Source of the DNA: Actinoplanes regularis | GTDB taxonomy: Bacteria > Actinomycetota > Actinomycetes > Mycobacteriales > Micromonosporaceae | Assembly: GCF_900188005.1 (NCBI RefSeq) | Contig: NZ_FZNR01000007.1 | Coordinates: forward strand, 370,293 to 434,292 | Length of the DNA stretch: 64,000 bases | Reading direction: 5' to 3' | In this document: positions 32,750-41,859 of the stretch, in pieces | How positions within the stretch are numbered: position 1 is the first letter of the stretch | Layout: every line of letters starts with the position of its first letter | Program-made: the position numbers and the translations under genes | The notes under the pieces: generated by a model | What the model saw: the letters and a program-made list of their open reading frames with translations, nothing else | What the model was told of the DNA's origin: nothing | Databases searched by the model: none

Positions 32750-33766
32750 ATGAGCATGGTCCGCATGATGGGGGATCGGCTGCTTCAGGGTGGACTGTTG
32801 CCGGCACAGGCGGCGGTCGGCCCCGTGGTGGAGATCGCCTGTGACGAGTCCGGATTCTCGGGTACCAACCTGCTGCACGCGGCCAGCCCGGTGATCACGC
32901 ACGCGAGCGTAGACCTGGACCGGGACGAGGCGATCGGGCTGATAGCCGGGCTGCGGTCCAGATTCCGCTGCTCGCCGGACGAGCTGAAGTCCGGGCGGCT
33001 GCTCCGCCGGCCCGGCGCGGGCGAGGCGCTCGTCACCGAGCTGGCCGGTCGCGCCCGCGTCCACCTCGTCGACAAGGAGTTCTTCCTCGTCACCCGGATC
33101 GTCGACCTGCTGGTCGCCGAGCCGTCCTACGCGGCCGGTACCCGCCTGACCCAGGGCCAGCGGGCGGCGGCGCTCGCCCTGCACCGAGCCGGCCGGGCGG
33201 CCGGCGGCGACTGGGACGTCTTCCTGGCCGCCTTCGTCGACCTGGTCCGGATGAAACGGCGACAGCCGGGTCGCGCGACGCTCGACCGGTTCTTCCGGGC
33301 GCGGGACGCGCTGCTGCGGGCCGGGGCCGTCGATCCGGTCCTGGTCGCGCTCGATCCCGGCCGGGTGGGGGCGGTGATGACCAGGCTGGACGACGACGAC
33401 CGGTCGATCCCGCCGCCGCTGGAGCCGATGCTGCCGGCGCTGGCGGAGACGGTCCTGACCTGGAGCGGCGGGCACCGGCAGGTGCTGGTCGTGCATGACG
33501 AGCAGAGCGCGCTCACCGCGGGCCGGCTGACCCGTCTGCAGCGGGCGCTGGCCGGCACCGGATCACTGCCGGACGGAGTGTCGCCCTTGGCCGGGCTGGT
33601 GATGGCCGATTCCCGCCACGACCCGCGCGTCCAGCTCGCGGATCTCCTCGCGGGGCTGGCGCGGCGCAACAGAGGGCTCATCGACGACGCGTTCCCCGCC
33701 GTGCCGGTACAAAGTGAAACGCCCTGCCTCACCGAGTTCGGGAGGCAGGGCGATGTGATCGGTTGA
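32750..33766 (+). CDS. DUF3800-like protein
   Basis: Protein of 338 residues. The opening ACDESGFSGTNLL with an acidic residue in a first strand, LVDKEFFLV in the middle, and MADSRHDPRVQLADLLAGL near the end match the acidic pattern of DUF3800 proteins, which have an RNase H-like fold and are sometimes found in defence islands. Here it stands alone. ATG 32750 has GGAG 13 bases upstream; ATG 32756 is equally possible. The last 15 codons run through a strong hairpin, so the natural stop may have been lost. Confidence 0.68.
   Translation: MSMVRMMGDRLLQGGLLPAQAAVGPVVEIACDESGFSGTNLLHAASPVITHASVDLDRDEAIGLIAGLRSRFRCSPDELKSGRLLRRPGAGEALVTELAGRARVHLVDKEFFLVTRIVDLLVAEPSYAAGTRLTQGQRAAALALHRAGRAAGGDWDVFLAAFVDLVRMKRRQPGRATLDRFFRARDALLRAGAVDPVLVALDPGRVGAVMTRLDDDDRSIPPPLEPMLPALAETVLTWSGGHRQVLVVHDEQSALTAGRLTRLQRALAGTGSLPDGVSPLAGLVMADSRHDPRVQLADLLAGLARRNRGLIDDAFPAVPVQSETPCLTEFGRQGDVIG
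33720..33752. terminator. Hairpin within the 3' end of the DUF3800-like gene
   Basis: Perfect 11-bp stem (CGCCCTGCCTC with GAGGCAGGGCG) and an 11-base loop, located just before the convergent chemotaxis gene. It looks like a terminator although the reading frame continues through it. Confidence 0.6.
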
Positions 33767-33783
33767 TGGCTTGCCGGCGCCGT

Positions 33784-35460
33784 TCAGAGCTTGAACCCGG
33801 CGACCAGGTCGTGCAGCTCGCTGCTGGTGCGAGCCAGGTTGGCGGCGTTCTGCTGGGCCTGCTTGACCACGTTGGTGGTGGTGCCGACCGCGGCCGCGAC
33901 CCCGGTGATGCTGCTGGCGATGGTCGCGCTGCTGTCCGCCACCTCGGTGACGTTGCGGCCCATCTCGCTGGTCGTGGCGGTCTGCTCCTCGACGGCCGCC
34001 GCGATCAGGGTCTGGAAGGAGCTGATCCGGGACACCACGTCGCCGATCTGACCGATCGCGTCGGCGGCCTCCGAGGAATCGGCCTGGATCGCCTCGACCA
34101 GCCGGCCGATCTCCTCGGTCGCCTTGGCGGTCTCCTGCGACAACTCCTTGACCTCGCCGGCGACGACCGCGAAGCCCTTGCCCAGTTCGCCGGCGCGGGC
34201 CGCCTCGATTGTCGCGTTGAGCGCGAGCAGGTTGGTCTGCTCCGCGATCGAGGTGATCATCGCGACCACCTTGCCGATCTCGGCGGACGACGCGCCGAGC
34301 TTGCCGACGGTGTGGTTGGTGCGCTCGACCGCGCCCACCGCCTCGCCGGCCACCGAGGCGGCCTCGCCGGCGTTGTGCGCGATCTCGTCGATCGCCAGGG
34401 TCATCTCGGTGCTGCCGGCCTGCAGGGTCTGCACGTTGCCGGAGACGTGGTCGGCCGAGGTCGCGACGGCGCTGGCCTGGCTGTCCACCTCGCTGCTGGC
34501 GGCGGCGATCCGGGCGGATACGTCGGACAGTTCACTGGAGGCCGTGGAGACCGTGCCGGCGTGCCCGGCGATGTCCGACATCGTCTCGCGCAGCGACGTG
34601 GCGGTACGGTTCACGGCGTCGCCGAGGGCGCCGAGTTCGTCGCCGCGGTTCAGATCGACGCGAACGGTCAGGTCCCGGTCGGCGAGTCGCTTGAGGGCCG
34701 CGACGACCCTGGTCAGGGGACCGATCACCGAGCGGGTGACCCAGAAACCCATCAGCACCGCGAGGATCACGGCGAGGACGAGGGCGATGGCGAGCAGCCG
34801 CAGGGCCGCGGTGCGGACATCCTCGATCCGCTCGTGCAGCGCGTTGCCCCGGGCGTCGACCGACTCGTCCAGGGCCGCGGTGATGTCCAGGACTTTTCCG
34901 TAAGCCGCGGACGCCTCGCCGCCGTTGATGCTGTCCATCGCCTTCGCGCGGGAGGCCCGGGTGTCCTCCGACAGCCACTTCATGATGGTCTCGTCCCAGA
35001 CGAAGAAGTCGTCCCAGGCCGGCTTGAGCTTGGCGAACTCGGCCCGTTCGGACTCGGTCATGTCGGCCGTGTGGGCGTCCTGGAGGCCGGCGTAGATGGC
35101 GGCCTTGGACTTCAACTCACCCTCGCGGTTGTAGCCCTCCTTACCGGTCGCCTGCGCGAATCCGTAGGCGCCCACGTCCGCCACCATCAAGCCCTGCCAG
35201 CCGGTCACATCCGAGGCGGCGTACTTCGCGTCCTGGATGTCCGCTTTGACCAACTCGATCTTGGCGAGATCCTTCTCGGCGTTGGTCTGTTGCCGGATGC
35301 CCCACCAGCCGGTGCCGGCGGAGGTGATGATTAGCGCGGTCAGGATCAGGTAGGACGTGCCGAGGCGTTTACCGACACTTATGTCACCGAGTCTCATGCC
35401 TATCAGTCGGCCCCTGCTCGTCGTGGTCTGAGCGCTTTTGGGGTGATCCATGACATTCAT
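33784..35460 (-). CDS. Methyl-accepting chemotaxis protein
   Basis: Chemoreceptor of 558 residues. A first membrane span (about 37-57, LGTSYLILTALIITSAGTGW) is followed by a four-helix-bundle sensor domain, a second span near 215-238 (ALRLLAIALVLAVILAVLMG), a HAMP domain and the signalling domain with the hairpin tip region IAEQTNLLALNATIEAARAG. It would control the flagellar motor through CheA/CheW. Motile spores in Actinoplanes-like organisms fit this. ATG 35460 has GAGGG upstream; ATG 35451 is an alternative. No CheWA genes are in the window, so it is an orphan receptor here. Confidence 0.94.
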   Translation of the reverse strand: MNVMDHPKSAQTTTSRGRLIGMRLGDISVGKRLGTSYLILTALIITSAGTGWWGIRQQTNAEKDLAKIELVKADIQDAKYAASDVTGWQGLMVADVGAYGFAQATGKEGYNREGELKSKAAIYAGLQDAHTADMTESERAEFAKLKPAWDDFFVWDETIMKWLSEDTRASRAKAMDSINGGEASAAYGKVLDITAALDESVDARGNALHERIEDVRTAALRLLAIALVLAVILAVLMGFWVTRSVIGPLTRVVAALKRLADRDLTVRVDLNRGDELGALGDAVNRTATSLRETMSDIAGHAGTVSTASSELSDVSARIAAASSEVDSQASAVATSADHVSGNVQTLQAGSTEMTLAIDEIAHNAGEAASVAGEAVGAVERTNHTVGKLGASSAEIGKVVAMITSIAEQTNLLALNATIEAARAGELGKGFAVVAGEVKELSQETAKATEEIGRLVEAIQADSSEAADAIGQIGDVVSRISSFQTLIAAAVEEQTATTSEMGRNVTEVADSSATIASSITGVAAAVGTTTNVVKQAQQNAANLARTSSELHDLVAGFKL

Positions 35461-35475
35461 CGCCCTCGGTAATCA

Positions 35476-35505
35476 GATTAATCCTATGGATTTTATGGAT
35501 TAATC
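35476..35505. promoter_or_regulatory. Inverted repeat in the chemoreceptor promoter region
   Basis: GATTAATCC (35476-35484) and GGATTAATC (35497-35505) are perfect inverted copies 12 bases apart, in an AT-rich patch 15 bases upstream of the chemoreceptor start. This is a good candidate operator. Confidence 0.55.
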
Positions 35506-35689
35506 GACCTGAAGTCCGCTCGCCGAACGGCGCCGTCCTCGACCCCACCGTGATCGCAGCCTACCTGGCCGGACAGTGCGGCGGGCCCGGTTGCCCGCCG
35601 GTCGCGCCGGCGCCGCAACCGGGTCGTACCGCGTTGGGTCAGCTGGTTTTCAGGGGTGGGCCGAGGCGCGTGGGGCGTTTCCGAAAGGG

Positions 35690-36136
35690 TCAGGACCCGG
35701 CGACCGCGACCGGGCCGATCCACTTGAGGTCGTCGACGTTGACGACGATGGCCTCCTGGGTGGTGCGGGAGATCACCACGACCGCCTCGTTCTCCGGGTC
35801 GGGGTTCTCCTCGCGGTGCGGGACCCACGGGGGTACGTAGATGTAGTCACCCGGCTTGGTGTCGAGCCGGATCTCGCCGTGCTCCTCGTCCAGGAAGACG
35901 AAGGACGGGTTCCCCTTCACCACGTAGATCGCGGTCTCGGAGGCGCCGTGGTGGTGGTTGCCGGAGGCGGTGGCGGCGGCGACGTGGGTCTGGCCCATCC
36001 AGAGGTTCCGGCTGCCGACGGTGTTACCGCTGATCGCCTCGACCCGGCGCATGCCGCTGGTCTGGGCGGTGTCCGGGCTCAGCGCGCTCGACGCGACGTG
36101 ATGTAAGCGCTGGTGGAAGGCGTCCTCGTTGCTCAT
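35690..36136 (-). CDS. Cupin domain protein
   Basis: Small beta-barrel protein of 148 residues. Cupin motif 1 carries the metal ligands in GNHHHGASETAIYVVKG and motif 2 lies in GDYIYVPPWVPHREEN. It could bind a metal and a small acid or be an oxygenase. It follows the LysR gene by 11 bases and is probably co-transcribed, so it may be part of the same substrate response as the monooxygenase cluster. Confidence 0.85.
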   Translation of the reverse strand: MSNEDAFHQRLHHVASSALSPDTAQTSGMRRVEAISGNTVGSRNLWMGQTHVAAATASGNHHHGASETAIYVVKGNPSFVFLDEEHGEIRLDTKPGDYIYVPPWVPHREENPDPENEAVVVISRTTQEAIVVNVDDLKWIGPVAVAGS

Positions 36137-36147
36137 GGCCGGTGATC

Positions 36148-36999
36148 CTACTGCGCGAGTAGGATTTTGTGCAGGGCCGTGGCGGTGCCGGTGAGCAGGT
36201 CCGGCCGCAGGCCGCGGCGGGGCTGCACGGAGAGGGCGATCGGGCGCGGCCGGGGCAGGTCGTCCCGTTCGGTGAGGCCCTCCGGGCACTGGCCCTGAGT
36301 GGCCATCAGGCCGACGCCGAGCCCGGCGCGGACCGCGGCTTGAACCCCGGCCAGGTGTGCGGCCTCGCTGCCGACCTCGGCCGCCAGGCCGTGCGCGGCG
36401 AGGGTCTCCAGGGCTCGGGTACGCAGCGCGCAGGGCGCGTCGATGGCGACCAGTGGGACCGGTTCGCCGGTGGCAGGCGGCCTCCACTGTGGTGCCGAGT
36501 ACCAGGCCAGGCGAAGCTCGCCGACGGTTCGCGCCTCGGCGTCCTCGGCCGGGCCGAGCAGCAGCGCCACGTCGATCCGGCCGTCCTGGAGGGCGGTGCG
36601 CAGCTGGGTGCCGCGGTCGATCCGGAACCGGATGCGGTGCTGCGGGAACGTGCCGGTCAGGGAGCTGGTGAGGCTGGGCAGCAGTTGAGCGGCGGCGTGT
36701 TCGGTGGAGCCGATCGACAGGGTGCGCGCGGTCGTCATGCCGAAGGCGTCCAGAGTCTCGTCGTGCACGGTGAGCAGCCGTCTGGCGTGCAGCAGCAGCG
36801 CCTCGCCGTCGGCGGTGAAGCGGGAGCCGCGACCCTCGCGCTCGACCAGGGTGCGGCCCAGGGTCGACTCCAGCCGGCGCACGTGCTGGCTGACCGCTCC
36901 CTGGCTCAGGTGCAGGACCGTCGCGGCTCGCTGAAATCCGCCGCAATCCGCGACGGCAACCAGGCTACGCAGCGGCGCAATGTCGAGATAACGACTCAT
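36148..36999 (-). CDS. LysR family transcriptional regulator
   Basis: Regulator of 283 residues. N-terminal winged helix (about 1-62) with ATVLHLSQGAVSQHVRRLES, then a LysR substrate-binding domain. It is divergent from the monooxygenase/ABC cluster and separated by 152 bases that hold a T-N11-A box. By family precedent it would activate the cluster and control itself. The inducer is unknown. Confidence 0.92.
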   Translation of the reverse strand: MSRYLDIAPLRSLVAVADCGGFQRAATVLHLSQGAVSQHVRRLESTLGRTLVEREGRGSRFTADGEALLLHARRLLTVHDETLDAFGMTTARTLSIGSTEHAAAQLLPSLTSSLTGTFPQHRIRFRIDRGTQLRTALQDGRIDVALLLGPAEDAEARTVGELRLAWYSAPQWRPPATGEPVPLVAIDAPCALRTRALETLAAHGLAAEVGSEAAHLAGVQAAVRAGLGVGLMATQGQCPEGLTERDDLPRPRPIALSVQPRRGLRPDLLTGTATALHKILLAQ

Positions 37000-37011
37000 G
37001 CCTATCAGCTT

Positions 37012-37028
37012 ACTAGGAATTGATTAGT
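37012..37028. promoter_or_regulatory. LysR-type T-N11-A binding box
   Basis: ACTA (37012-37015) and TAGT (37025-37028) are inverted copies, giving the T-N11-A arrangement of LysR sites, 13 bases upstream of the lysR start and in the divergent promoter region of the monooxygenase operon. Confidence 0.6.
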
Positions 37029-37151
37029 CGTGGTGATGGCTCGCATCACGATCTCTCGTTGGACAGTCGCGCGCACTCACGGTGATGCTGAAGCCACCGA
37101 ATCCCCCGATGAAAACGCAGCGATGCCGCCTGCCGGAAATGAGACTCGCCC

Positions 37152-38483
37152 ATGACCCAGAGAACCCTGAAGCTCGGCGCCGTCCTGCTCGGCGTCGGCG
37201 GGCCGGGCCAGCATCACACCTGGCTGAACCCGGAGATACCCGGCGACGCCAGTGTCGACATCCGCTGGTACATCGCCCGTGCTCAGCAGGCCGAGGCCGC
37301 GAAGTTCGACCACGTGTTCATCGTGGACAGCCAGTTCATCACCCCGGACTCGCCGAACCACTACCTGAACCGGCTCGAGCCGCTCACCCTGCTCTCCGCG
37401 GTCGCCGTGCACACCAGCCACATCGGGCTGGTCGGGACGCTGACCACGTCGTACAACGACCCGTTCAACATCGCCCGGCGGCTGGCCTCACTGGACGTGA
37501 TCAGCGGCGGCCGGGCCGGATGGAACGTGGTGGCCACCGGTGACGGCGGGACGGCCGGCAACTACGGGCGGGCCGAGCACTACGACTACACCACCCGGTA
37601 CGGCCGCGCGCTCGAGCACGTGCGGGTGGTGCAGGGCCTGTGGGACTCGTACGAGGACGACGCCTTCCCCCGCGACAAGGAGCGCGGCGTCTTCTTCGAC
37701 AGGTCCAAGCAGCACCCGCTCAACCACAGCGGCGAGCACTTCTCCGTGGTCGGCCCGCTGAACCTGCAGCGCAGCCCGCAGGGGCAGCCGGTGATCTTCC
37801 AGGCCGGCGACTCCGACGAGGGCCGCGACCTGGGCGCGAGCATCGCCGAGGCGATCTTCACGCACGCCCAGACGATCGAGCAGGGGCGGGCGTTCGCCGC
37901 CGACCTCCGGGCTCGCGCCGCCGCGAAGGGCCGCGACCCGGAACAGATCCTGATCGTGCCCGGGATCAGCCCGATCATCGCGGCCACCGACGAGGAGGCG
38001 AGGGCCAAGGAGGCCGAACTGGTCGGTGGCAAGGACTTCGACCGCGCGCTGAAGGAACTGGGCCGCCCGTTCGGCTGGCACGACTTCAGCCGGTACGACC
38101 TCGACGCGCCCTTCCCCGACCTGGGTGACCTCGGTGACCGCAGCTTCCGTACCCAGGCCGAACGGATCAAGAAGCTCGCCGCCGACAACGGCTTCACACT
38201 GCGGCAGGTCGTGCGGCACAGCATCGAGTCGCGCCGCTCACCGTTCGTCGGGTCACCGCTGACCGTGGCGAACGAGATCCAGAAGTGGTTCGAGGCCGGT
38301 GCCTTCGACGGCGTCAACGTGACCGTCACCGTGCCCAGCGAGTTCGCCCGCTTCACCGACGAGGTGCTGCCGATCCTGCGCGAGCGCGGTGTGGCCCGCA
38401 CCGAGTACGAGTCCACCACGCTGCGCGGCAACCTCGGCCTGCCGATTCCCCGGAACATCCACACCGCCGCCCTGGTCGACTGA
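37152..38483 (+). CDS. Flavin-dependent monooxygenase, NtaA/SnaA/DszA family (1)
   Basis: FMNH2-dependent monooxygenase of 443 residues in the luciferase-like superfamily. Family marks are WRNPEIP-like (WLNPEIPGDASVDI), IVDSQFI, LVGTLTTSYNDPFNIARRLA, SGGRAGWNVV and GQPVIFQAGDSDEGR. Relatives oxidise nitrilotriacetate, EDTA, dibenzothiophene sulfone or pristinamycin precursors using FMNH2 from a separate reductase; none is encoded nearby. It is the first gene of a nine-gene run under the divergent LysR gene. The ribosome binding site is weak. Confidence 0.9.
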   Translation: MTQRTLKLGAVLLGVGGPGQHHTWLNPEIPGDASVDIRWYIARAQQAEAAKFDHVFIVDSQFITPDSPNHYLNRLEPLTLLSAVAVHTSHIGLVGTLTTSYNDPFNIARRLASLDVISGGRAGWNVVATGDGGTAGNYGRAEHYDYTTRYGRALEHVRVVQGLWDSYEDDAFPRDKERGVFFDRSKQHPLNHSGEHFSVVGPLNLQRSPQGQPVIFQAGDSDEGRDLGASIAEAIFTHAQTIEQGRAFAADLRARAAAKGRDPEQILIVPGISPIIAATDEEARAKEAELVGGKDFDRALKELGRPFGWHDFSRYDLDAPFPDLGDLGDRSFRTQAERIKKLAADNGFTLRQVVRHSIESRRSPFVGSPLTVANEIQKWFEAGAFDGVNVTVTVPSEFARFTDEVLPILRERGVARTEYESTTLRGNLGLPIPRNIHTAALVD

Positions 38484-38494
38484 GAGGCACCACG

Positions 38495-39997
38495 ATGAGA
38501 CGTACGAAATGGGTGGCCGCGGCCGCCGCGCTCACCCTCGCCCTCACCGGTTGCGCCGCGGGCGCCACCGGCGCCGACGGCACCGGGCCCACCCTGCGCT
38601 GGGCCGTCACCCTGCCGGCGCACTGGGACCCGGTGGTCAGCGGCAGTGGCGCCCAGTTCCGGATCCTGTCGCTGGCCTACGCCTCGCTGACCGAGATCAA
38701 CGAGAAGGGTGAGGCGGTGCCCAGCCTCGCGAGCAGCTGGGACTACAACGCCAAGGGCGACCAGGTCACCTTCCACCTGCGCCCGAACCTCAAGTTCAGC
38801 GACGGCGAGCCGCTGAACGCCGCGGCGGTCAAGGCTTACCTGGAACGCGCCAAGACCCAGAAGGACTCCGCGCTCTTCGGCGACCTCACCTCGATCAAGT
38901 CGGTGAACGCCGGGAGCGACACCGACGTGGTGATCGACCTGACCCAGGTCGACTACCAGATCCCGCTGCTGCTCGGCGAGCGGGTCGCGCAGATCACCAG
39001 CCCGAAGGCGGCACAGGACCCGAAGAAGCTGGACCAGTCGCCGGTCGGTGCCGGCCCGTTCGTGGTCACCGAGAACGTGCCCGGCTCGCACGTGCACCTG
39101 AAGAAGAACCCGGACTACTGGGACGCCGCGAACATCCACATCGACCGGGTCGAGCTGCTGGCCGCGCCGGAGGAGGCGACCATCGTCTCGGGCGTGCAGA
39201 CCGGCGTCTACGACCTGGCCAACCTCACGCCGAGCCAGGTCAAGGCGGCGCAGGCGGCCGGCCTCGACGTGGTCCAGCAGCCCGGTTTCAACGCCTCGAA
39301 CGTCAGCATCAACGTCAACAAGAAGCCGTTCGACGACCCCAGGGTGGTCGACGCGGTGCGGTTCGCGATCAACCGCCAGGAATTCGTCGACAAGGTCACT
39401 TTCGGGTACGGCGAGTCGACCGACCAGCCGTTCCCGGCCGGGTACCTGGCCTACGACCCGCAGTCGGCGAACAGGTACCCCTACGACGTGGCGAAGGCCA
39501 AGCAGCTGCTCGCCGAGGCCGGCTACCAGCCCGGCGCGATCAAGGTCGACCTGGTCATCCCGGCCCAGTCCACGGCCGCGGAGATCGTCCAGGCGCAGCT
39601 CGGCGCGATCGGCGTCACGGCGACCATCAAGGTCGACCCGAACTGGGCCACCCCGTTCTTCGCCAAGGATCTGGCCCTCTCGCTCTACGGCACCACCGGC
39701 CGGGAGTCGCCGGTGCAGACCCTGACCGCGCACTTCGGTCCGAACGGGCCGCTGAACCTGAGCACGCCGTACCAGCCGGCGGGCTTCCAGGCCGCCGTCG
39801 CCAAGGCCCGCCAGACCCCGCTGAACTCGCCGGACTACCAGGCGAACCTGCGGGCCGCGACCCGGGCCGGGCTGGAGAGCAGGGCGCTGGTCTTCACCTA
39901 CTCGCAGCCGAACCTCTTCGTGAAGAGCAAGAAGGTCTCCGCCCTGACACCCATCCCGGGTCAGATCCACTGGACCGGACTGACGGTCGGGTCATGA
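38495..39997 (+). CDS. ABC transporter substrate-binding lipoprotein, family 5 (DppA/OppA type)
   Basis: Binding protein of 500 residues. The lipobox LTGC places the lipid-bearing cysteine at 20. The SBP_bac_5 domain follows, with YASLTEINEKGEAVPSLASS and VTFHLRPNLKFSDGEPLNAA. It feeds the two permeases and two ATPases after it. Family members bind peptides, nickel complexes or opines; the flanking monooxygenases suggest an organic sulfur or amino-polycarboxylate compound. Confidence 0.92.
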   Translation: MRRTKWVAAAAALTLALTGCAAGATGADGTGPTLRWAVTLPAHWDPVVSGSGAQFRILSLAYASLTEINEKGEAVPSLASSWDYNAKGDQVTFHLRPNLKFSDGEPLNAAAVKAYLERAKTQKDSALFGDLTSIKSVNAGSDTDVVIDLTQVDYQIPLLLGERVAQITSPKAAQDPKKLDQSPVGAGPFVVTENVPGSHVHLKKNPDYWDAANIHIDRVELLAAPEEATIVSGVQTGVYDLANLTPSQVKAAQAAGLDVVQQPGFNASNVSINVNKKPFDDPRVVDAVRFAINRQEFVDKVTFGYGESTDQPFPAGYLAYDPQSANRYPYDVAKAKQLLAEAGYQPGAIKVDLVIPAQSTAAEIVQAQLGAIGVTATIKVDPNWATPFFAKDLALSLYGTTGRESPVQTLTAHFGPNGPLNLSTPYQPAGFQAAVAKARQTPLNSPDYQANLRAATRAGLESRALVFTYSQPNLFVKSKKVSALTPIPGQIHWTGLTVGS

Positions 39998-40041
39998 GCG
40001 AGCCCGCGAGCGAATCGGCCGGCGCGGAGGTGGCGGCATGA
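39994..40041 (+). repeat. Coupled micro-ORF element, copy A (15 codons)
   Basis: Tiny frame MSEPASESAGAEVAA. Its ATG overlaps the stop of the binding-protein gene (ATGA) and its stop overlaps the start of the permease gene (ATGA). The 3' part carries GGAGG seven bases before the permease ATG. Without the 44-base unit the two genes would meet in a single ATGA. It shares sequence with the copies at 47416, 53218 and 53295; compared with copy D it lacks 21 bases in frame. Confidence 0.75.
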
Positions 40042-40997
40042 CCAGGCGCCTGCTGAGCGGTTTCGCGCGGTCGGTCGCGATCTTCGTACCGGTCTTCCTG
40101 GTCGCCACGTTCGTCACGTTCGCGCTGCGCGCGCTCAGCGGGCTCTCCCCGGCCCACCTGCAGCTCGGCGAGTCGGCGACGCCCGAGGCGGTCGCCCAGA
40201 TCGAGCACCAGTGGGGCCTGGACCGGCCGTTCCTCACCCAGTACCTGGACTGGTTCGGCGACCTGCTCGCCGGCCGGCTCGGCACCAGCTGGTACAACGG
40301 CGCCGACATCAGCCGGCTGCTCGTCGAGGGCGCGGTCGTCAGCCTCTCGGTGGCCGGTCTGGCACTGGTCCTCGGCGTGGTGTTCGGCTTCGGGTTCGGC
40401 GTGCTGGCCGCGGTGCGCCGGACCACCTGGGTGGACCGGGCGATCACCGGGTTCATGACGTTCATCTCGGTCATGCCGTCGTTCGTGGTCGGCATCGTCC
40501 TGGTCGTGGTCTTCGCGGTCGGGCTGGGCTGGTTCCCCTCCGCCGGCTACGTGCCGGCGGAGCGGGGGCTGGGCGTCTGGCTGGCGCACCTGGTCCTGCC
40601 GGCGATCGCGCTCAGCTTCGACACGGTCTCCGACGTGGCCCGGCAGCTGCGGGCCGGGCTGGTCGCGGCGTACCGGGAGAACTACGTGACCGGCGCGGTC
40701 GTCCGCGGGCTCGGCCCACGGCGGATCTTCCTGCGGCACGTGCTGCGCAACGGCATGGGCCCGGCGCTGACCGTGCTCGGCATGAAGTTCCCGAACCTGC
40801 TCGGCGGCGCCGTGGTCACCGAGTCGATCTTCGGGATGGCCGGGTTCGGCAAGTTCGCCGCGGACTCCGCGCAGCGCGGTGACGTGCCGGCCGTGCAGGG
40901 CGTGCTGGTCGTCTCGGTGGTCCTGGTCGTGGTCTTCAACCTGCTGGTCAACGTGATCCTGGTCCGGGTCACGCCGGCCTCGGCGAGAGGGGTATGA
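40038..40997 (+). CDS. ABC transporter permease (DppB type)
   Basis: Permease of 319 residues with about six membrane spans. It has the DppB-type N-terminal region with HQWGLDRPFLTQYLDWF and the EAA loop YVTGAVVRGLGPRRIFLRHV. The ATG overlaps the stop of the micro-ORF. It pairs with the DppC-type permease that follows one base later. Confidence 0.92.
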   Translation: MTRRLLSGFARSVAIFVPVFLVATFVTFALRALSGLSPAHLQLGESATPEAVAQIEHQWGLDRPFLTQYLDWFGDLLAGRLGTSWYNGADISRLLVEGAVVSLSVAGLALVLGVVFGFGFGVLAAVRRTTWVDRAITGFMTFISVMPSFVVGIVLVVVFAVGLGWFPSAGYVPAERGLGVWLAHLVLPAIALSFDTVSDVARQLRAGLVAAYRENYVTGAVVRGLGPRRIFLRHVLRNGMGPALTVLGMKFPNLLGGAVVTESIFGMAGFGKFAADSAQRGDVPAVQGVLVVSVVLVVVFNLLVNVILVRVTPASARGV

Positions 40998-40998
40998 C

Positions 40999-41859
40999 GT
41001 GCTGCGCCGCGTCCTGAGCCTGGCCAGCGGCCGGATCGCCGCCGGCATCCTGACGTTCATCGTGCTGCTGGCCGTCCTCGGCCCGCTGCTCGCGCCGCAC
41101 GACCCCCTCGAGGGCGGCGTCGACGTGCTCGCGGCGCCGTCCGGCTCGCACTGGCTCGGCACCGACTACCTGGGCCGTGACGTGCTCAGCCGGCTGCTCG
41201 ACGGATCCCGGGTCAGCGTGCTCGGCTCGGTGCAGGTGGCCCTGGTCGCGCTGGTCGCCGGGGTGATCCCCGGGATCCTCAGCGTCTACCTCGGCACCGT
41301 CTTCGAGTGGTTCACGCTGCGGCTCGCCGACACCCTGATCGCGCTGCCGTTCCTGGTCTTCGCGGTGGCCGTGACCGCGCTGCTGGGCAACGGCATCCCG
41401 CAGGCCATGCTCACCGTCGGGATCCTGATCTCGCCGCTGTTCTACCGGGTGTCGCGGGCCGCGACCCTGTCGGTGGCCCGGTCGCCGTACGTCGAGGCGG
41501 CGATCATCTCCGGCGCCTCGATCGGCTGGGTGGTCCGCCGGCACGTCTGGGTCAAGGTGCTGCCGCCGATCGCGGTCGCCCTGGCCAACACCGCCGGCGT
41601 CGGCTTCGTCGTGGTGTCCAGCCTGACCTTCCTCGGCATCGGGGTGCAGCCACCGGCGCCGACCTGGGGCGGGGTGCTCGCCGCGGACCTCGGCTACCTG
41701 AGTTTCCGGCCGTGGGCGCCGCTGGTGCCGACCGCGCTGATCATGGCCACGGTCTGGGCCTGCAACCTGCTCGCCGACGCGATCCGGGACGTCTCCGGGG
41801 AAGCCGGCCGGGCCCTGCTCAACTCCCGAGCGGTACGGAGGCGACATGTCCATTCTTGA
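40999..41859 (+). CDS. ABC transporter permease (DppC type)
   Basis: Permease of 286 residues. N-terminal span, then HWLGTDYLGRDVLSRLLDGSR, a hallmark of DppC-type proteins, and the EAA loop YVEAAIISGASIGWVVRRHV. The GTG start follows the preceding stop after one base; the 3' end overlaps the ATPase gene by 14 bases. Confidence 0.92.
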   Translation: MLRRVLSLASGRIAAGILTFIVLLAVLGPLLAPHDPLEGGVDVLAAPSGSHWLGTDYLGRDVLSRLLDGSRVSVLGSVQVALVALVAGVIPGILSVYLGTVFEWFTLRLADTLIALPFLVFAVAVTALLGNGIPQAMLTVGILISPLFYRVSRAATLSVARSPYVEAAIISGASIGWVVRRHVWVKVLPPIAVALANTAGVGFVVVSSLTFLGIGVQPPAPTWGGVLAADLGYLSFRPWAPLVPTALIMATVWACNLLADAIRDVSGEAGRALLNSRAVRRRHVHS

